DNA of 64,000 bases from UBA4971 sp900019985. GTDB taxonomy: Bacteria; Bacillota; SHA-98; UBA4971. Positions 46,366-55,593 of the stretch are shown one piece after another; positions within the stretch are counted from its first letter, which is position 1, and each line of letters begins with the position of its first letter. Below the pieces are notes generated by a model. That model was given only the letters and a program-made list of their open reading frames with translations. It was not told where the DNA came from and ran no database searches. A program made the position numbers and the translations under genes. The stretch spans positions 310,001 through 374,000 of the forward strand of contig JBMNFG010000009.1 in assembly GCA_050949175.1 (NCBI GenBank), read 5' to 3'.

Positions 46366-47679
46366 ATGCGTGGGATTATAGGCCATATTTGGTTGCCTGG
46401 GTTTTATTCTTCAGTGGAGATGAGAACAAATGAATCTGTTTCCAATGGTGCAGTTTTCGCCATTGTAAAAGGACATAGAATCCTAGATATATCCCCTGAG
46501 GCAAGGAGGAAGGGGATAAGGCCGGGGATGACTTGGCAGCAGGCTTACATTGTCTGTCCTGAGCTCGTCAGAATAGAGTATACCCCAGAGAGGTATAGCG
46601 GTTTTGCTGACACGATATGGGAGATGTGTGCAAAATACAGCCCGGCTGTAGAGCCTTTAGACGAGATTGAGGCCTTTATTGAGCTCTCATTTTGTCCCAA
46701 CATAACCAGTGCATTGGATGAGCTTTCACGGGATGTGAAAGGTTTCATAGGCGCTTTGCCTTCATATGGGATCGCCCGCTCTAAGCTGGTAGCCAGGATC
46801 CTTTCAGGAGTTCTGCCGGAGGCGAGGACAGAGAGGTTTTTACGTCTCACTGAACATATTATTTCTTCCGAAGGAAAAAGTATCGGCGCAAAGGTTGTAA
46901 CAGGCGGCGAAGAGGAGTTTTTAAAGCCTTTACCTGTAAACTTGCTGTGGCCTTTGGATGAGGATGTCCTCTCCTATCTTTGTCGACTTGGGGTGGGCAG
47001 CATAGGCGAACTTCAACGCATGGGGCAGTCAGTTCTCGTTGATATGTTGGGTGAGGCAGGATACGTCATCTATCAATACAGCCTGGGTATGGATTATTCT
47101 CAGGTGTCAGCTGTCTTTCCGCAAAACGGTGTTACGTTTTCAAAGGCTTTTGATTCCCCGGTTTCAGATTGGCATGCCTTGTCTGCAATAACATCTGAAG
47201 GTGCATCCCATTTGATGGAGCATCAGGACCTTGCCTATATGGCTGTGCGAAGGGTTGAAATCGCTTTAAAGTGTGACAACGGACATACAGTAAGCTGCAA
47301 AAAGCACCTTGTAAAACCGGTAGGTATGTACGGAGGCCTACAGAGGCTATGCGGCCACCTTTTGAATGAGATCTTTGTTACAGGCCATCTCCATGCACCG
47401 GTTGAGGCGGTGTCTATTTCGGTATATGGCTCCAGCCCGAAAAAAACGGGCGGACAGATAGATATGCTATTTCCGTCCCGGTTTTCCCCTTACCGGGCTC
47501 AGGCTTCAGACGAAGTTATGGATGAGGTTATTTGCAAGGTAAGGGAGAGATTCGGCCCGGGCACTGTCTTTCCTGGGAGAGAGTGGAAACTGACTAGACG
47601 GGATAAGCTCTTCTTAGCTTCGGAGGGCTACATATATGAGGAGGGTAAAAGAATCGCTTCATGTTGTAACGGAAGATGA
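46366..47679 (+). CDS. imuB: ImuB-like Y-family polymerase homologue, catalytic residues lost
   Basis: A 437-residue Y-family fold. It aligns at the N-terminus with DinB (HIDMDAFFASVE) as HIWLPGFYSSVE: the two Asp positions are Trp9 and Pro11. The second catalytic motif SIDEAFLD reads DEIEAFIE, so the third Asp is Ile101. It is therefore probably not an active polymerase, as known for ImuB, which tethers DnaE2 to the clamp. The helix-hairpin-helix region is visible (VNLLWPLDEDVLSYLCRLGVG). ATG 46366 follows AAAAGGTGA; GTG 46357 lies inside that site. First gene of an SOS operon. Confidence 0.85.
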   Translation: MRGIIGHIWLPGFYSSVEMRTNESVSNGAVFAIVKGHRILDISPEARRKGIRPGMTWQQAYIVCPELVRIEYTPERYSGFADTIWEMCAKYSPAVEPLDEIEAFIELSFCPNITSALDELSRDVKGFIGALPSYGIARSKLVARILSGVLPEARTERFLRLTEHIISSEGKSIGAKVVTGGEEEFLKPLPVNLLWPLDEDVLSYLCRLGVGSIGELQRMGQSVLVDMLGEAGYVIYQYSLGMDYSQVSAVFPQNGVTFSKAFDSPVSDWHALSAITSEGASHLMEHQDLAYMAVRRVEIALKCDNGHTVSCKKHLVKPVGMYGGLQRLCGHLLNEIFVTGHLHAPVEAVSISVYGSSPKKTGGQIDMLFPSRFSPYRAQASDEVMDEVICKVRERFGPGTVFPGREWKLTRRDKLFLASEGYIYEEGKRIASCCNGR

Positions 47680-47887
47680 TCAGAGTCCTAAGATGTTTTA
47701 CCGGGGAGGGAATTGGCTTCATGTGGTGTCTGTCATAGATGAATGGCGTGAGATAAATAACTGGTGGGACTTAGGAGGATTAGGAGGAGAGATGCATTTC
47801 TACGTGGTCTTAGCCGGCAATTACGGGGTATACCAGCTGTGTCGTGATGAGCGAGGCAATTGGTATTTAGTAGGGGTCTTTGATTGA
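47636..47887 (+). CDS. DUF6504-like small protein of the mutasome operon
   Basis: An 83-residue protein rich in Trp, Tyr and Gly: FYRGGNWLHVVSVIDEWREI, then WWDLGG and a YQLCRDERGNWYLVGVFD end. This resembles DUF6504, which sits between imuB and dnaE2 in many Actinobacteria. It overlaps imuB by 44 bases and dnaE2 by 4 bases. ATG 47636 has GGAGGG 8 bases upstream. Function unknown; position argues for a role in the translesion complex. Confidence 0.72.
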   Translation: MRRVKESLHVVTEDDQSPKMFYRGGNWLHVVSVIDEWREINNWWDLGGLGGEMHFYVVLAGNYGVYQLCRDERGNWYLVGVFD

Positions 47888-50800
47888 GTATGAGCTCATT
47901 AGGTTTTGCTCACCTTCATGTACACTCATGCTTTTCTTTTCAAGACGGCGCATCCCATGTTGAAAAGCTTGTAAGGACTGCGCGAGAGCTCGGCATGGAT
48001 GCCATGGCTATTACGGATCACAACAGTCTTTCTGCAGCGGTAAGATTTGCAAAAACTGCGGAGGAATACGGAATAAAGCCTATTTACGGGGCAGAGGTAA
48101 CGCTTGAAGACGGAAGCCACCTTGTCCTTCTCGCTGAAAATGCCAAAGGGTATTCAAATCTTTCATTGATTCTTACAGAAGCTTACATGTCAATGGATTG
48201 GAAAAATATAACCCGGCTACTCGGAGGAAGGGATACAAATAGGATAAAGGCGGAGCTGGGGAAACGCAGGCTCCAACCGGAAGTGCACCTTGAATCCCTC
48301 AAAGCTCATAATGAAGGAATCATAGCCTTATCAGGCTGCATGCGCGGGGCGATTCCCGTATTGGTCTTGAGCGGGAGATTTAAACAAGCCTTTGAACTTG
48401 CCTTGAAATATGTTGAGATTTTCGGGGCAGATAGATTCTATGTTGAGCTTGAGAACCTTTGCATCCCAGGTAACGTCCGTCTCTTATCTTCCCTTGTTGA
48501 GCTGGCTGATGAGGTCGGAGTCGGGATTTGTGCCACAAATAATGTCCATTATGCAAGGAAGGAAGACTTTGTGATCCATGATGTTCTAACGTGCATACGG
48601 ACGCTTACAAGGCTTGAAGATATACACCCTGAACGCAGATTGAATGCGGAAAACTATTTGAAATCCCCTGAAGAGATGGCGGCCTTATTTCGTCTTTGGC
48701 CTGAAGCCATAAGAACGGCAGGGGAGATCGCCACAAGATGTGAATCCAACGTTTTACCGGGCGGAAAGCTTTTTCCTGAATTCCCTTTGCCTTGCGGCAC
48801 AACTTCAGCAGAGTATCTAAGGAGCTTGGTATATGAAGGAGCCAGGGTCCGCTACGGAAAGATTACGCCGAAAATAGAGTCAAGGCTTGAACATGAGCTT
48901 AGTGTCATTTGCACGCTGGGGTATGAAGACTATTTTTTAGTTGCCTGGGACATTGTGAGGTTTGCCAAAGGTGAGGGGATAAGATTTGCAGGAAGGGGTT
49001 CTGCTGCAGATTCAGCAGTAGTCTATTGCCTTTTCATAACTGATGTAGACCCTATTCAGCGGGGGCTGATCTTTGAGAGGTTTTTAAGCCTTGAACGGGC
49101 GCAAAAGCCTGATATTGATGTGGATTTTGATGCCCGAAGAAGGGATGAAGTAAAGCGTTATGTCAGGCGCAAATACGGCACGGAGCATGTAGCGACTGTA
49201 TGCACATTTAATACTTTTAAGGCCAGATCCGCTGTCCGTGACGTAGGGAAGGTTATGGGCATCTCAGAAATCGACTTAGACAGGCTCGCAAAACGCTTGC
49301 CGCACGTATATGCCGATGAGATTAAAACTGCTATAAAGAAATACCCTGAACTTTATAACGGAGATATTTCATTTAATGAGTATTTACGGCTTTTTGAGAT
49401 ATGTCACGATTTAGCAGGTTTGCCACGGCATATAGGCACCCATTTGGGTGGGTTGGTTGTAAGCAGGATCCCTCTTGCGGAAGTTGCCCCTCTGCAAGTA
49501 TCTGCAAGAGGCGATGTCATCATCCAGCTGGACAAGGATGATGTGGAAGAGATCGGCCTTATTAAGTTGGATTTACTGTCTTTGCGCATGCTTTCCGCTA
49601 TAGAGGATTCCACATCTTCCATTGGAATCGATCTTGGAAAAATACCGCTGGATGACGATGCTACGTACAAGATGATCAACGAAGGTGAGACAATCGGTGT
49701 CTTTCAGCTGGAAAGCCCTGCGCAAAGAGCTCTCCAGGGACGCCTGGGCGCAAGCGATATGGAGGATATAATTGCAAGTATCGCCCTTATACGTCCAGGG
49801 CCTATCCAGGGGAATATGGTGGAGCCTTTTATCGCAAGGAGACGGGGATTGGAAGAGGTGACTTATATTCACCCTGCCCTTGAAAAGATCCTTGAAAAAA
49901 CCTACGGGGTAGTGCTTTATCAGGAGCAAGTAATAGAGATTGCAAGTGTAATTGCAGGCTTTACCCCTGGAGAAGCTGACCGGTTGAGGAAGGTCATGAC
50001 CCGCCATCGTTCCAGGGCGGAAATGGATGAGATAGGAAAAGAGTTTGTAAAAAAAGCTATCCAAAACGGAGTAGCGCCGGACGTAGCGGAAACAATTTTA
50101 TCCTATATAGTAGGTTATGCAGGCTATGGGTTTTGCCAGGCACATGCCGCTGCATTTGCTGACACTTCTTATAAAACTGCCTACCTCTTAAAGCATTTCC
50201 CTGCTGAGTTTTACGCAGCTATACTCAACAATCAGCCTATGGGGTTTTATCCTCCCAATACAATATGCCTTGCAGCGAGGCTGCGCGGAGTTAGGATCCT
50301 TCCTGTGGACATAAACAGGAGCCTATATGAATTCATAGTTGAAGATGGGGCTATACGGATAGGGCTCAGGCAAGTCCGCGGTATGGAGGAAGATCTTGCC
50401 CGGGAGATAATCAGGTCTCGCGGGCAAGCAGGGTATGACTCTCTTTTTGACTTTATACGACGTGTATCTATACCACGGGATCTTCTTGAGAATTTGATAC
50501 TTTGCGGGGCATTTGATAATATCCATAGTAATCGCAAGGCAATGCTGTGGGCGATTCCAAAAGCCTTACGGGGTTCTATGAATCTTCCACAGATAGAAGA
50601 CTTTTCGGAGAGAGAGAAATTCAAGTGGGAATTCCGTACACTCGGGCTGCATCCCGCTTTACATCCAATGGAATTGCTGCGCGTCCAGTTGAATAAAGAT
50701 GATATAGCCAGTACATCCTGTGCTAAAAAGCTGCCTATCGGGACATTTGTCAAAGTGGCAGGGCTTGTAATAAGGCCGCACAGGCCTCCGACAAAAAGCG

Positions 50801-51003
50801 GTAAGGTTGTGGTCTTCTTTTCCCTTGAAGATGAAACCGGACTTCTTGATGTTACTGTCTTTGAGGATACATATAAACAGTGTAAAGGTGTAATGTTTAC
50901 TGCACCTATAGTAACAGTTGAAGGGCGTTTAGATTACAGAGGCAGTATCCCGAGTATAGTGGCGAGTTCAGTACATGGCGATATCCCGGGTTTTTACAGG
51001 TAG
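47884..51003 (+). CDS. dnaE2: Error-prone DNA polymerase III alpha subunit (DnaE2/ImuC type)
   Basis: C-family polymerase, 1039 residues. PHP domain with intact metal ligands (AHLHVHSCFSFQDG, AITDHNSLSA). Palm catalytic acids are in KPDIDVDFDARRRDEV (about residue 408), and RGSAADSAVVY is conserved. The C-terminal OB fold is present (IGTFVKVAGLVIRP, VVVFFSLEDETGLLDV). The shorter length and gene context fit DnaE2, not the replicative enzyme. Start TTG 47884 overlaps the preceding stop (TTGA); ATG 47890 is the alternative. Third gene of the LexA-controlled operon. Confidence 0.88.
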   Translation: MSMSSLGFAHLHVHSCFSFQDGASHVEKLVRTARELGMDAMAITDHNSLSAAVRFAKTAEEYGIKPIYGAEVTLEDGSHLVLLAENAKGYSNLSLILTEAYMSMDWKNITRLLGGRDTNRIKAELGKRRLQPEVHLESLKAHNEGIIALSGCMRGAIPVLVLSGRFKQAFELALKYVEIFGADRFYVELENLCIPGNVRLLSSLVELADEVGVGICATNNVHYARKEDFVIHDVLTCIRTLTRLEDIHPERRLNAENYLKSPEEMAALFRLWPEAIRTAGEIATRCESNVLPGGKLFPEFPLPCGTTSAEYLRSLVYEGARVRYGKITPKIESRLEHELSVICTLGYEDYFLVAWDIVRFAKGEGIRFAGRGSAADSAVVYCLFITDVDPIQRGLIFERFLSLERAQKPDIDVDFDARRRDEVKRYVRRKYGTEHVATVCTFNTFKARSAVRDVGKVMGISEIDLDRLAKRLPHVYADEIKTAIKKYPELYNGDISFNEYLRLFEICHDLAGLPRHIGTHLGGLVVSRIPLAEVAPLQVSARGDVIIQLDKDDVEEIGLIKLDLLSLRMLSAIEDSTSSIGIDLGKIPLDDDATYKMINEGETIGVFQLESPAQRALQGRLGASDMEDIIASIALIRPGPIQGNMVEPFIARRRGLEEVTYIHPALEKILEKTYGVVLYQEQVIEIASVIAGFTPGEADRLRKVMTRHRSRAEMDEIGKEFVKKAIQNGVAPDVAETILSYIVGYAGYGFCQAHAAAFADTSYKTAYLLKHFPAEFYAAILNNQPMGFYPPNTICLAARLRGVRILPVDINRSLYEFIVEDGAIRIGLRQVRGMEEDLAREIIRSRGQAGYDSLFDFIRRVSIPRDLLENLILCGAFDNIHSNRKAMLWAIPKALRGSMNLPQIEDFSEREKFKWEFRTLGLHPALHPMELLRVQLNKDDIASTSCAKKLPIGTFVKVAGLVIRPHRPPTKSGKVVVFFSLEDETGLLDVTVFEDTYKQCKGVMFTAPIVTVEGRLDYRGSIPSIVASSVHGDIPGFYR

Positions 51004-51287
51004 AGAACCTTTAGAATTTGGCTCTGATTCAGCGAGACATGCCATATTAGGCTTACGAAAAAGAAGGAATTTCGCATATCATGTGGAAATGTATGATGTG
51101 CCTTGCAAAGCTAACCCTTTATGGGTATTCTTAAGTATAATCAAAGCAAGAAAAGCACAACCATTCGGTTAGAATTATGCAAGTACCCAGCAAGGGGGTG
51201 GTGCTTAACCCCAAACGAGTAGTCTAGCGTGGAAGAGTATTAGATTTTATTGGTCTCAAGCCAATATAATTTGAAGGAGGTAGAATC

Positions 51288-52976
51288 GTGAAGGTGAGAA
51301 GATTCCTGTTGCCTGTTGCCATTTGCTTGATCCTGGCAATGACGTACGGAAGCATCACTGCCGGACAGGCCAGATGGGAACCCTACGGACCGTATGTAGA
51401 CCAGATTATCATGCCGATTATTAAAGACCCTGAGGCGCAGCTTATTGCGTTCAACCGTGGAGACGTGGACGTACTCCCCGGCCTGACAAGGCCTGCTGAC
51501 ATCAATATTATTAAGGATAACCCCAACGCAGAGATTACAATGAACTATGGTTTCCATATGTTCTATCTCTGCTACAACATGAGGCGCGAGCCGCTTGCTG
51601 ATGACGTTCTCCGTCAGGCAATCGCACATGTTGTAGACCGTGACAACATAATCCAGACACTGTTTGAAGGCTACATGTTGCCATTGGCTGCTTTCTTGCC
51701 GCCGTCCAGTGCATACTACAACGACGAGGTGCCGACCTATCCGTATAATCCGGAAGAGGCCAAGAGGCTTCTGGACGAAGCAGGGTACACTGTAGACCCG
51801 GCTACCGGGATCAGGATTGACCCCAAAACCGGACAGCCAATGCGTAAGATAACTATCTATACACCTACATACGAAGTTGCTCCTACCTCAGCAGAGCTTG
51901 GCAAAATCATTGCCGAAGCATGCCAGGCAATAAATCTGCCTGTAGAGCCGGAGCCAATGGACTTCCCGGTTATGCTGGATAAAATCGATTACCATGACTT
52001 CGACATGTATATGCTGGCGTGGAGCCTAAGCCGTATACCCACGTCACTATGGAACTTCTTCCATTCATCAAACGACGTTGAAGCCGGATACAACAACCCT
52101 GGTATCCGCGATCCTGAACTGGACAAAGTCCTGGAGCTACTATACGATGCACCCAATGAAGAAGTCGCAAAGCAGGCTGCAGACGAGGCTCAGCTGATCC
52201 TTGCCAGGAGACAGCCGTACACAGTCCTGTACTCCAGGCCGTACATGGATGCCTTCCGTAAGGACAGGTTCGAAGGTTATGTCCCGATGCACGGCTATGG
52301 CGCGGCTAACTATACAAACAAGTGGACAACTCTTAACATCAAACCGGTCAGGGGCAAAGGCGGAACAGTCCGCTGGCTGCTTCCTGAAGAGCCGAAGGTC
52401 CTTAACCCGTGCACCGGAAGCAGTGCTTACGAGTGGGAAGTCATGGGTAGGCTCTACGACGGTATGATGGAAGTCGATCCTGACACAATGCAGGACATTC
52501 CGTGGCTGGCTAAGAGCTGGGATATTGAAACCTGGGAGCCTGCGCCTGGTCAGGAGGGTACTGTTATAACATGGCATCTGGAGGAAGGTGTCAAGTGGCA
52601 CGACGGTACTCCGTTCACATCCAAGGATGTCAAGTTCACCGTCGAATACTTGAAGGAGAACCAGGTTCCGAGGTACCTCGACAATGTGCAGAAGGTTGTC
52701 AAAGTGGAATGCCCTGACGACTACACTGTAAAGGTCTACTTTGAAACCGTAAGCTACTGGCACCTCTACAGGGCAGACCTGAACTTCCTGCCTGATTGGA
52801 TCTGGAAGGATGTAGAAGACTACAACACCTTTGAGCCGTGGCTTGAGGCACATCCTGAGGTTTCCGGCCTCACCAAGCTCATTGGACATGGTCCGTTCAT
52901 CCTCGATCAGTACAAGGTAGGCGAGTATGTCAGGCTGAAGAAGAACCCCATCTACTGGAGGCTTCCGGCAAACTAA
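51288..52976 (+). CDS. Family 5 peptide-type substrate-binding protein with apparently permuted halves
   Basis: Secreted binding protein for a peptide-type ABC importer, 562 residues. The N-terminus is a signal peptide (FLLPVAICLILAMTYGS, ending near AGQA) without a lipobox Cys. Normal family 5 proteins run GG-T-LRWALP ... WHDGTPFTAEDV ... NPDYWR ... YVDEIVF ... YPYDPEKAKALL ... YVPHP. Here the second part comes first: GPYVDQIIMPIIKDPEAQL, YPYNPEEAKRLLDEAGY, FEGYVPMHGYG (to about residue 352). The normal first part then follows: GKGGTVRWLLPEEPKVLNP, KWHDGTPFTSKDVKF, ending KKNPIYWRLPAN. GTG 51288 follows GAAGGAGG. First gene of the transporter operon. Confidence 0.85.
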   Translation: MKVRRFLLPVAICLILAMTYGSITAGQARWEPYGPYVDQIIMPIIKDPEAQLIAFNRGDVDVLPGLTRPADINIIKDNPNAEITMNYGFHMFYLCYNMRREPLADDVLRQAIAHVVDRDNIIQTLFEGYMLPLAAFLPPSSAYYNDEVPTYPYNPEEAKRLLDEAGYTVDPATGIRIDPKTGQPMRKITIYTPTYEVAPTSAELGKIIAEACQAINLPVEPEPMDFPVMLDKIDYHDFDMYMLAWSLSRIPTSLWNFFHSSNDVEAGYNNPGIRDPELDKVLELLYDAPNEEVAKQAADEAQLILARRQPYTVLYSRPYMDAFRKDRFEGYVPMHGYGAANYTNKWTTLNIKPVRGKGGTVRWLLPEEPKVLNPCTGSSAYEWEVMGRLYDGMMEVDPDTMQDIPWLAKSWDIETWEPAPGQEGTVITWHLEEGVKWHDGTPFTSKDVKFTVEYLKENQVPRYLDNVQKVVKVECPDDYTVKVYFETVSYWHLYRADLNFLPDWIWKDVEDYNTFEPWLEAHPEVSGLTKLIGHGPFILDQYKVGEYVRLKKNPIYWRLPAN

Positions 52977-53030
52977 ATAAATGCCTCCGGTAGGGGTTAA
53001 TGCGAGTGTAGAGTGATACCTGAACTATGT

Positions 53031-53059
53031 CCGCCGCCCCGGAGCATCTGGGGCGGCGG
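53031..53059 (+). terminator. GC-rich hairpin between binding-protein and permease genes
   Basis: Perfect 10-bp stem CCGCCGCCCC (53031-53040) with GGGGCGGCGG (53050-53059), followed by AATTAGG without a T-tract. In such operons it typically stabilises the upstream message and lowers downstream expression; that role is inferred here. Confidence 0.65.
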
Positions 53060-53123
53060 AATTAGGTAGGGGCTGGCGAGTGCTAAGGTGACACGCCAGG
53101 TTAGGTTAGTGAGGTGAGGCCGC

Positions 53124-54107
53124 TTGGGCTATTCAAGGTATCTATTGCGAAGACTGGGCTATGCGTTGATAGTGTTGTTTGTTATAATATCGTTCAACTT
53201 CGCTATCTTCCGTCTGATGCCCGGTGATGCTACAAAAATGATAATAGACCCTATGTTTACTCCCGAAGCTAAAGCCGAACTTAGGAGACAGTTCGGCCTT
53301 GATGATCCTCCGCTTGTACAATACGTAAAGTACATCGGCAGTCTCGCCAAGTTCGATTTGGGGCTTTCGTTTTCTACCAGAAGGCCTGTGATTAATGAGC
53401 TGAAGGAACGGCTCCCCAACACTATGGTGTTGTTCTTGAGCAGTTTTGTTTTAACTACTATGATCGGGATTTCAGTAGGGGTCTATACTGCGTCGAAAAG
53501 AGGAACGTTCGCTGACAGCTTTGTAACAGGAGCCGGCCTCTTTGCTTATGCTGTGCCGTCCTTTTGGATACAGTTGCTCTTGTTAATGCTATTTGGCTAC
53601 TATATACCGATTTTGCCGATACACGGCACTATGAGTGCGCCTCCGCCTGACGGATTCTTCCTGCAGCTCTTGGACAGAATTCACCACTTGATCCTACCTG
53701 CAGGCAGTAACGTAGTCATAGCTTTCGGATCCTGGGCGCTTTATACACGGAATACGATGCTTGAGGCACTTGGGCAGGATTATATAGTTACTGCGAGGGC
53801 AAAGGGCCTGCATGAAAAAACAGTATTGCGCCACCATGCGTTAAGGAGTGTCCTGCCTCCCATTGTTACGCTGATATTCAGCGCTCTTCCGGGAATGGTG
53901 GCAGGAGCTGTTATTACAGAGACTATCTTCTCCTGGCACGGAGTAGGTAAGTATTTGCTGGACGCAGTTATGCAACAGGATTACCCGGCGGCGCAGGGAG
54001 CTTTCTACCTTATTGCCTTAGCAGTGGTGACTTGCAATCTTGCAGCTGACGTAGTGTATGGAATCGTAGATCCAAGGATCCGGGTAGGGGAAGGTGGAGC
54101 AAAATGA
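53124..54107 (+). CDS. Peptide-type ABC transporter permease (DppB/OppB family)
   Basis: Inner-membrane permease, 327 residues, six membrane segments. N-terminal TM1 (LGYALIVLFVIISFNFAIF) is followed by the family FRLMPGDA; the EAA cytoplasmic loop is TRNTMLEALGQDYIVTARAKGL. The C-terminus has AGAVITETIFSWHGVGKYL and VYGIVDPRIR, both typical. It starts at TTG 53124 after GTGAGGTGAGG and overlaps the next permease by 4 bases (ATGA). Dipeptide versus oligopeptide or sugar specificity cannot be told. Confidence 0.92.
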   Translation: MGYSRYLLRRLGYALIVLFVIISFNFAIFRLMPGDATKMIIDPMFTPEAKAELRRQFGLDDPPLVQYVKYIGSLAKFDLGLSFSTRRPVINELKERLPNTMVLFLSSFVLTTMIGISVGVYTASKRGTFADSFVTGAGLFAYAVPSFWIQLLLLMLFGYYIPILPIHGTMSAPPPDGFFLQLLDRIHHLILPAGSNVVIAFGSWALYTRNTMLEALGQDYIVTARAKGLHEKTVLRHHALRSVLPPIVTLIFSALPGMVAGAVITETIFSWHGVGKYLLDAVMQQDYPAAQGAFYLIALAVVTCNLAADVVYGIVDPRIRVGEGGAK

Positions 54108-55591
54108 GCAAGAACAAGACGCAAACGAAGATAGGTGCGCCGACGTTTTGGGAGCAGTACAGGAGAAAACCTTTAGGAATGGTCGGGCTTGCCATAGTCA
54201 GTCTTTATGTTTTTGTTGCGATCTTTGCTCCGTATTTAACCCCTTACACCCCTAAGGAGATCCTTTTGGCAGACAGGATCGCTGCACCGGCTTGGTTCAG
54301 ATCCATTCTTCCGAAGTTTGCTGACGCTCCTTCAAGTGTAAGGATATCTCTGGGTTCCCAAGAGTGGACAGTAAGCGAGGCAGTAGGAGGAGGCCTCGCA
54401 CCTGCAGAGTCGGATGACTCTCCGTTAAGTGTTATTCAATTTGAACCTTTTGTGAGAGATGAGGTTGTCTCTGAAGAGGAGATCGATGTTCTCGAGGTTG
54501 AAGAGTATCCGAAAGAGCCGGAGCAGGGCGTGGTTACGCTTTCATATACTCTTCCGTACAACTACAGTGCTCCAAAGACTTTCGGATTGACTTTCAATTA
54601 TTGGATAGAAGCGCCTTCCGATTCCAAGACGGAATTGGAATTTGTAATAGAAACACCCGAAGGGAAACGATACAGCTTATGGGGTAAATCAGCATCAGGA
54701 CAGCTGGCAAATCAACCTGCAAGGATAGACTCGAGAGATTTAAGTCTGAAGCAGAGATTGGGAATGACGATTTTTGATGACCCCGCTCCAAGAATCTTCT
54801 CGTCAAGAGGAGATTACTCGTTATTGCTGATAGCGCGGACCATTCCCGGAGAAGAACCGACGCGCGTGTATATCAGTGATCCGGAATTCTACATTCCCGG
54901 CACTGTCCACGGATTGCTAGGCGCTGACCATATGGGTGCAGACCTGTGGACTCAGCTGGTGTACGGTACAAGAATCTCACTTTCCATCGGCCTTTCAGCC
55001 GCTGCCATTTCAGTGGCTGTAGGGACTGCGGTGGGGATTATAAGCGGTTATCTAGGCGGCGTAGTCGATGAGTTCATAATGAGGATTGTCGATGTTCTTA
55101 TGGCTATTCCGGATCTGCCAATCCTCATAATCCTCGGTGCGCTACTTGGGAAGAGCGTTTGGAACATAGTACTTCTGATTTCAGCATTCGCATGGATGGG
55201 AACAGCTAGGTTGGTTCGCTCGCAGACTCTGTCCTTGAGAGAGCGCGTTTTTGTGGAAGCAGCCAAAGCATCAGGCGCATCCGATGCTTACGTGATGATT
55301 ATCCATATACTTCCTAACGTACTGCCTCTTGTATTTGCTGGCATGGTACTTCGTATTCCGTCAGCAATATTGACAGAAGCCGCCCTTAGCTTCCTGGGGC
55401 TTGGTGACCCAAGGGTCGCTACCTGGGGACGTATGTTACACAATGCGAGAGGATTCGGCGCATTCACCACGCTTGCATGGTGGTGGCTGGTGCCGCCGGG
55501 GCTGGCTATAACATTCTTGAGCCTTGCCTTCGTGTTCATTGGCAATACAGTCAATGAGATCCTCAATCCAAGATACAGGGAGAGATCATAA
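54104..55591 (+). CDS. Peptide-type ABC transporter permease (DppC/OppC family) with large extracytoplasmic insert
   Basis: Partner permease, 495 residues against the usual 280-320. TM1 (LGMVGLAIVSLYVFVAIFAP) is followed by an inserted segment of about 190 residues (roughly 70-262). The insert is acidic then beta-rich (VVTLSYTLPYNYSAPKTFG, GDYSLLLIARTIPGEEP) and should lie outside the membrane. The normal core then resumes at HLLGADHMGADLWTQLVYG-like sequence (HGLLGADHMGADLWTQLVYG), with the EAA loop SLRERVFVEAAKASGASD. It is translationally coupled to the preceding gene. Confidence 0.9.
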   Translation: MSKNKTQTKIGAPTFWEQYRRKPLGMVGLAIVSLYVFVAIFAPYLTPYTPKEILLADRIAAPAWFRSILPKFADAPSSVRISLGSQEWTVSEAVGGGLAPAESDDSPLSVIQFEPFVRDEVVSEEEIDVLEVEEYPKEPEQGVVTLSYTLPYNYSAPKTFGLTFNYWIEAPSDSKTELEFVIETPEGKRYSLWGKSASGQLANQPARIDSRDLSLKQRLGMTIFDDPAPRIFSSRGDYSLLLIARTIPGEEPTRVYISDPEFYIPGTVHGLLGADHMGADLWTQLVYGTRISLSIGLSAAAISVAVGTAVGIISGYLGGVVDEFIMRIVDVLMAIPDLPILIILGALLGKSVWNIVLLISAFAWMGTARLVRSQTLSLRERVFVEAAKASGASDAYVMIIHILPNVLPLVFAGMVLRIPSAILTEAALSFLGLGDPRVATWGRMLHNARGFGAFTTLAWWWLVPPGLAITFLSLAFVFIGNTVNEILNPRYRERS

Positions 55592-55593
55592 CC

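Noticed and set aside
50975..51172. 65-codon frame after dnaE2
   Set aside because: It overlaps the end of dnaE2 in another frame, with no ribosome site.
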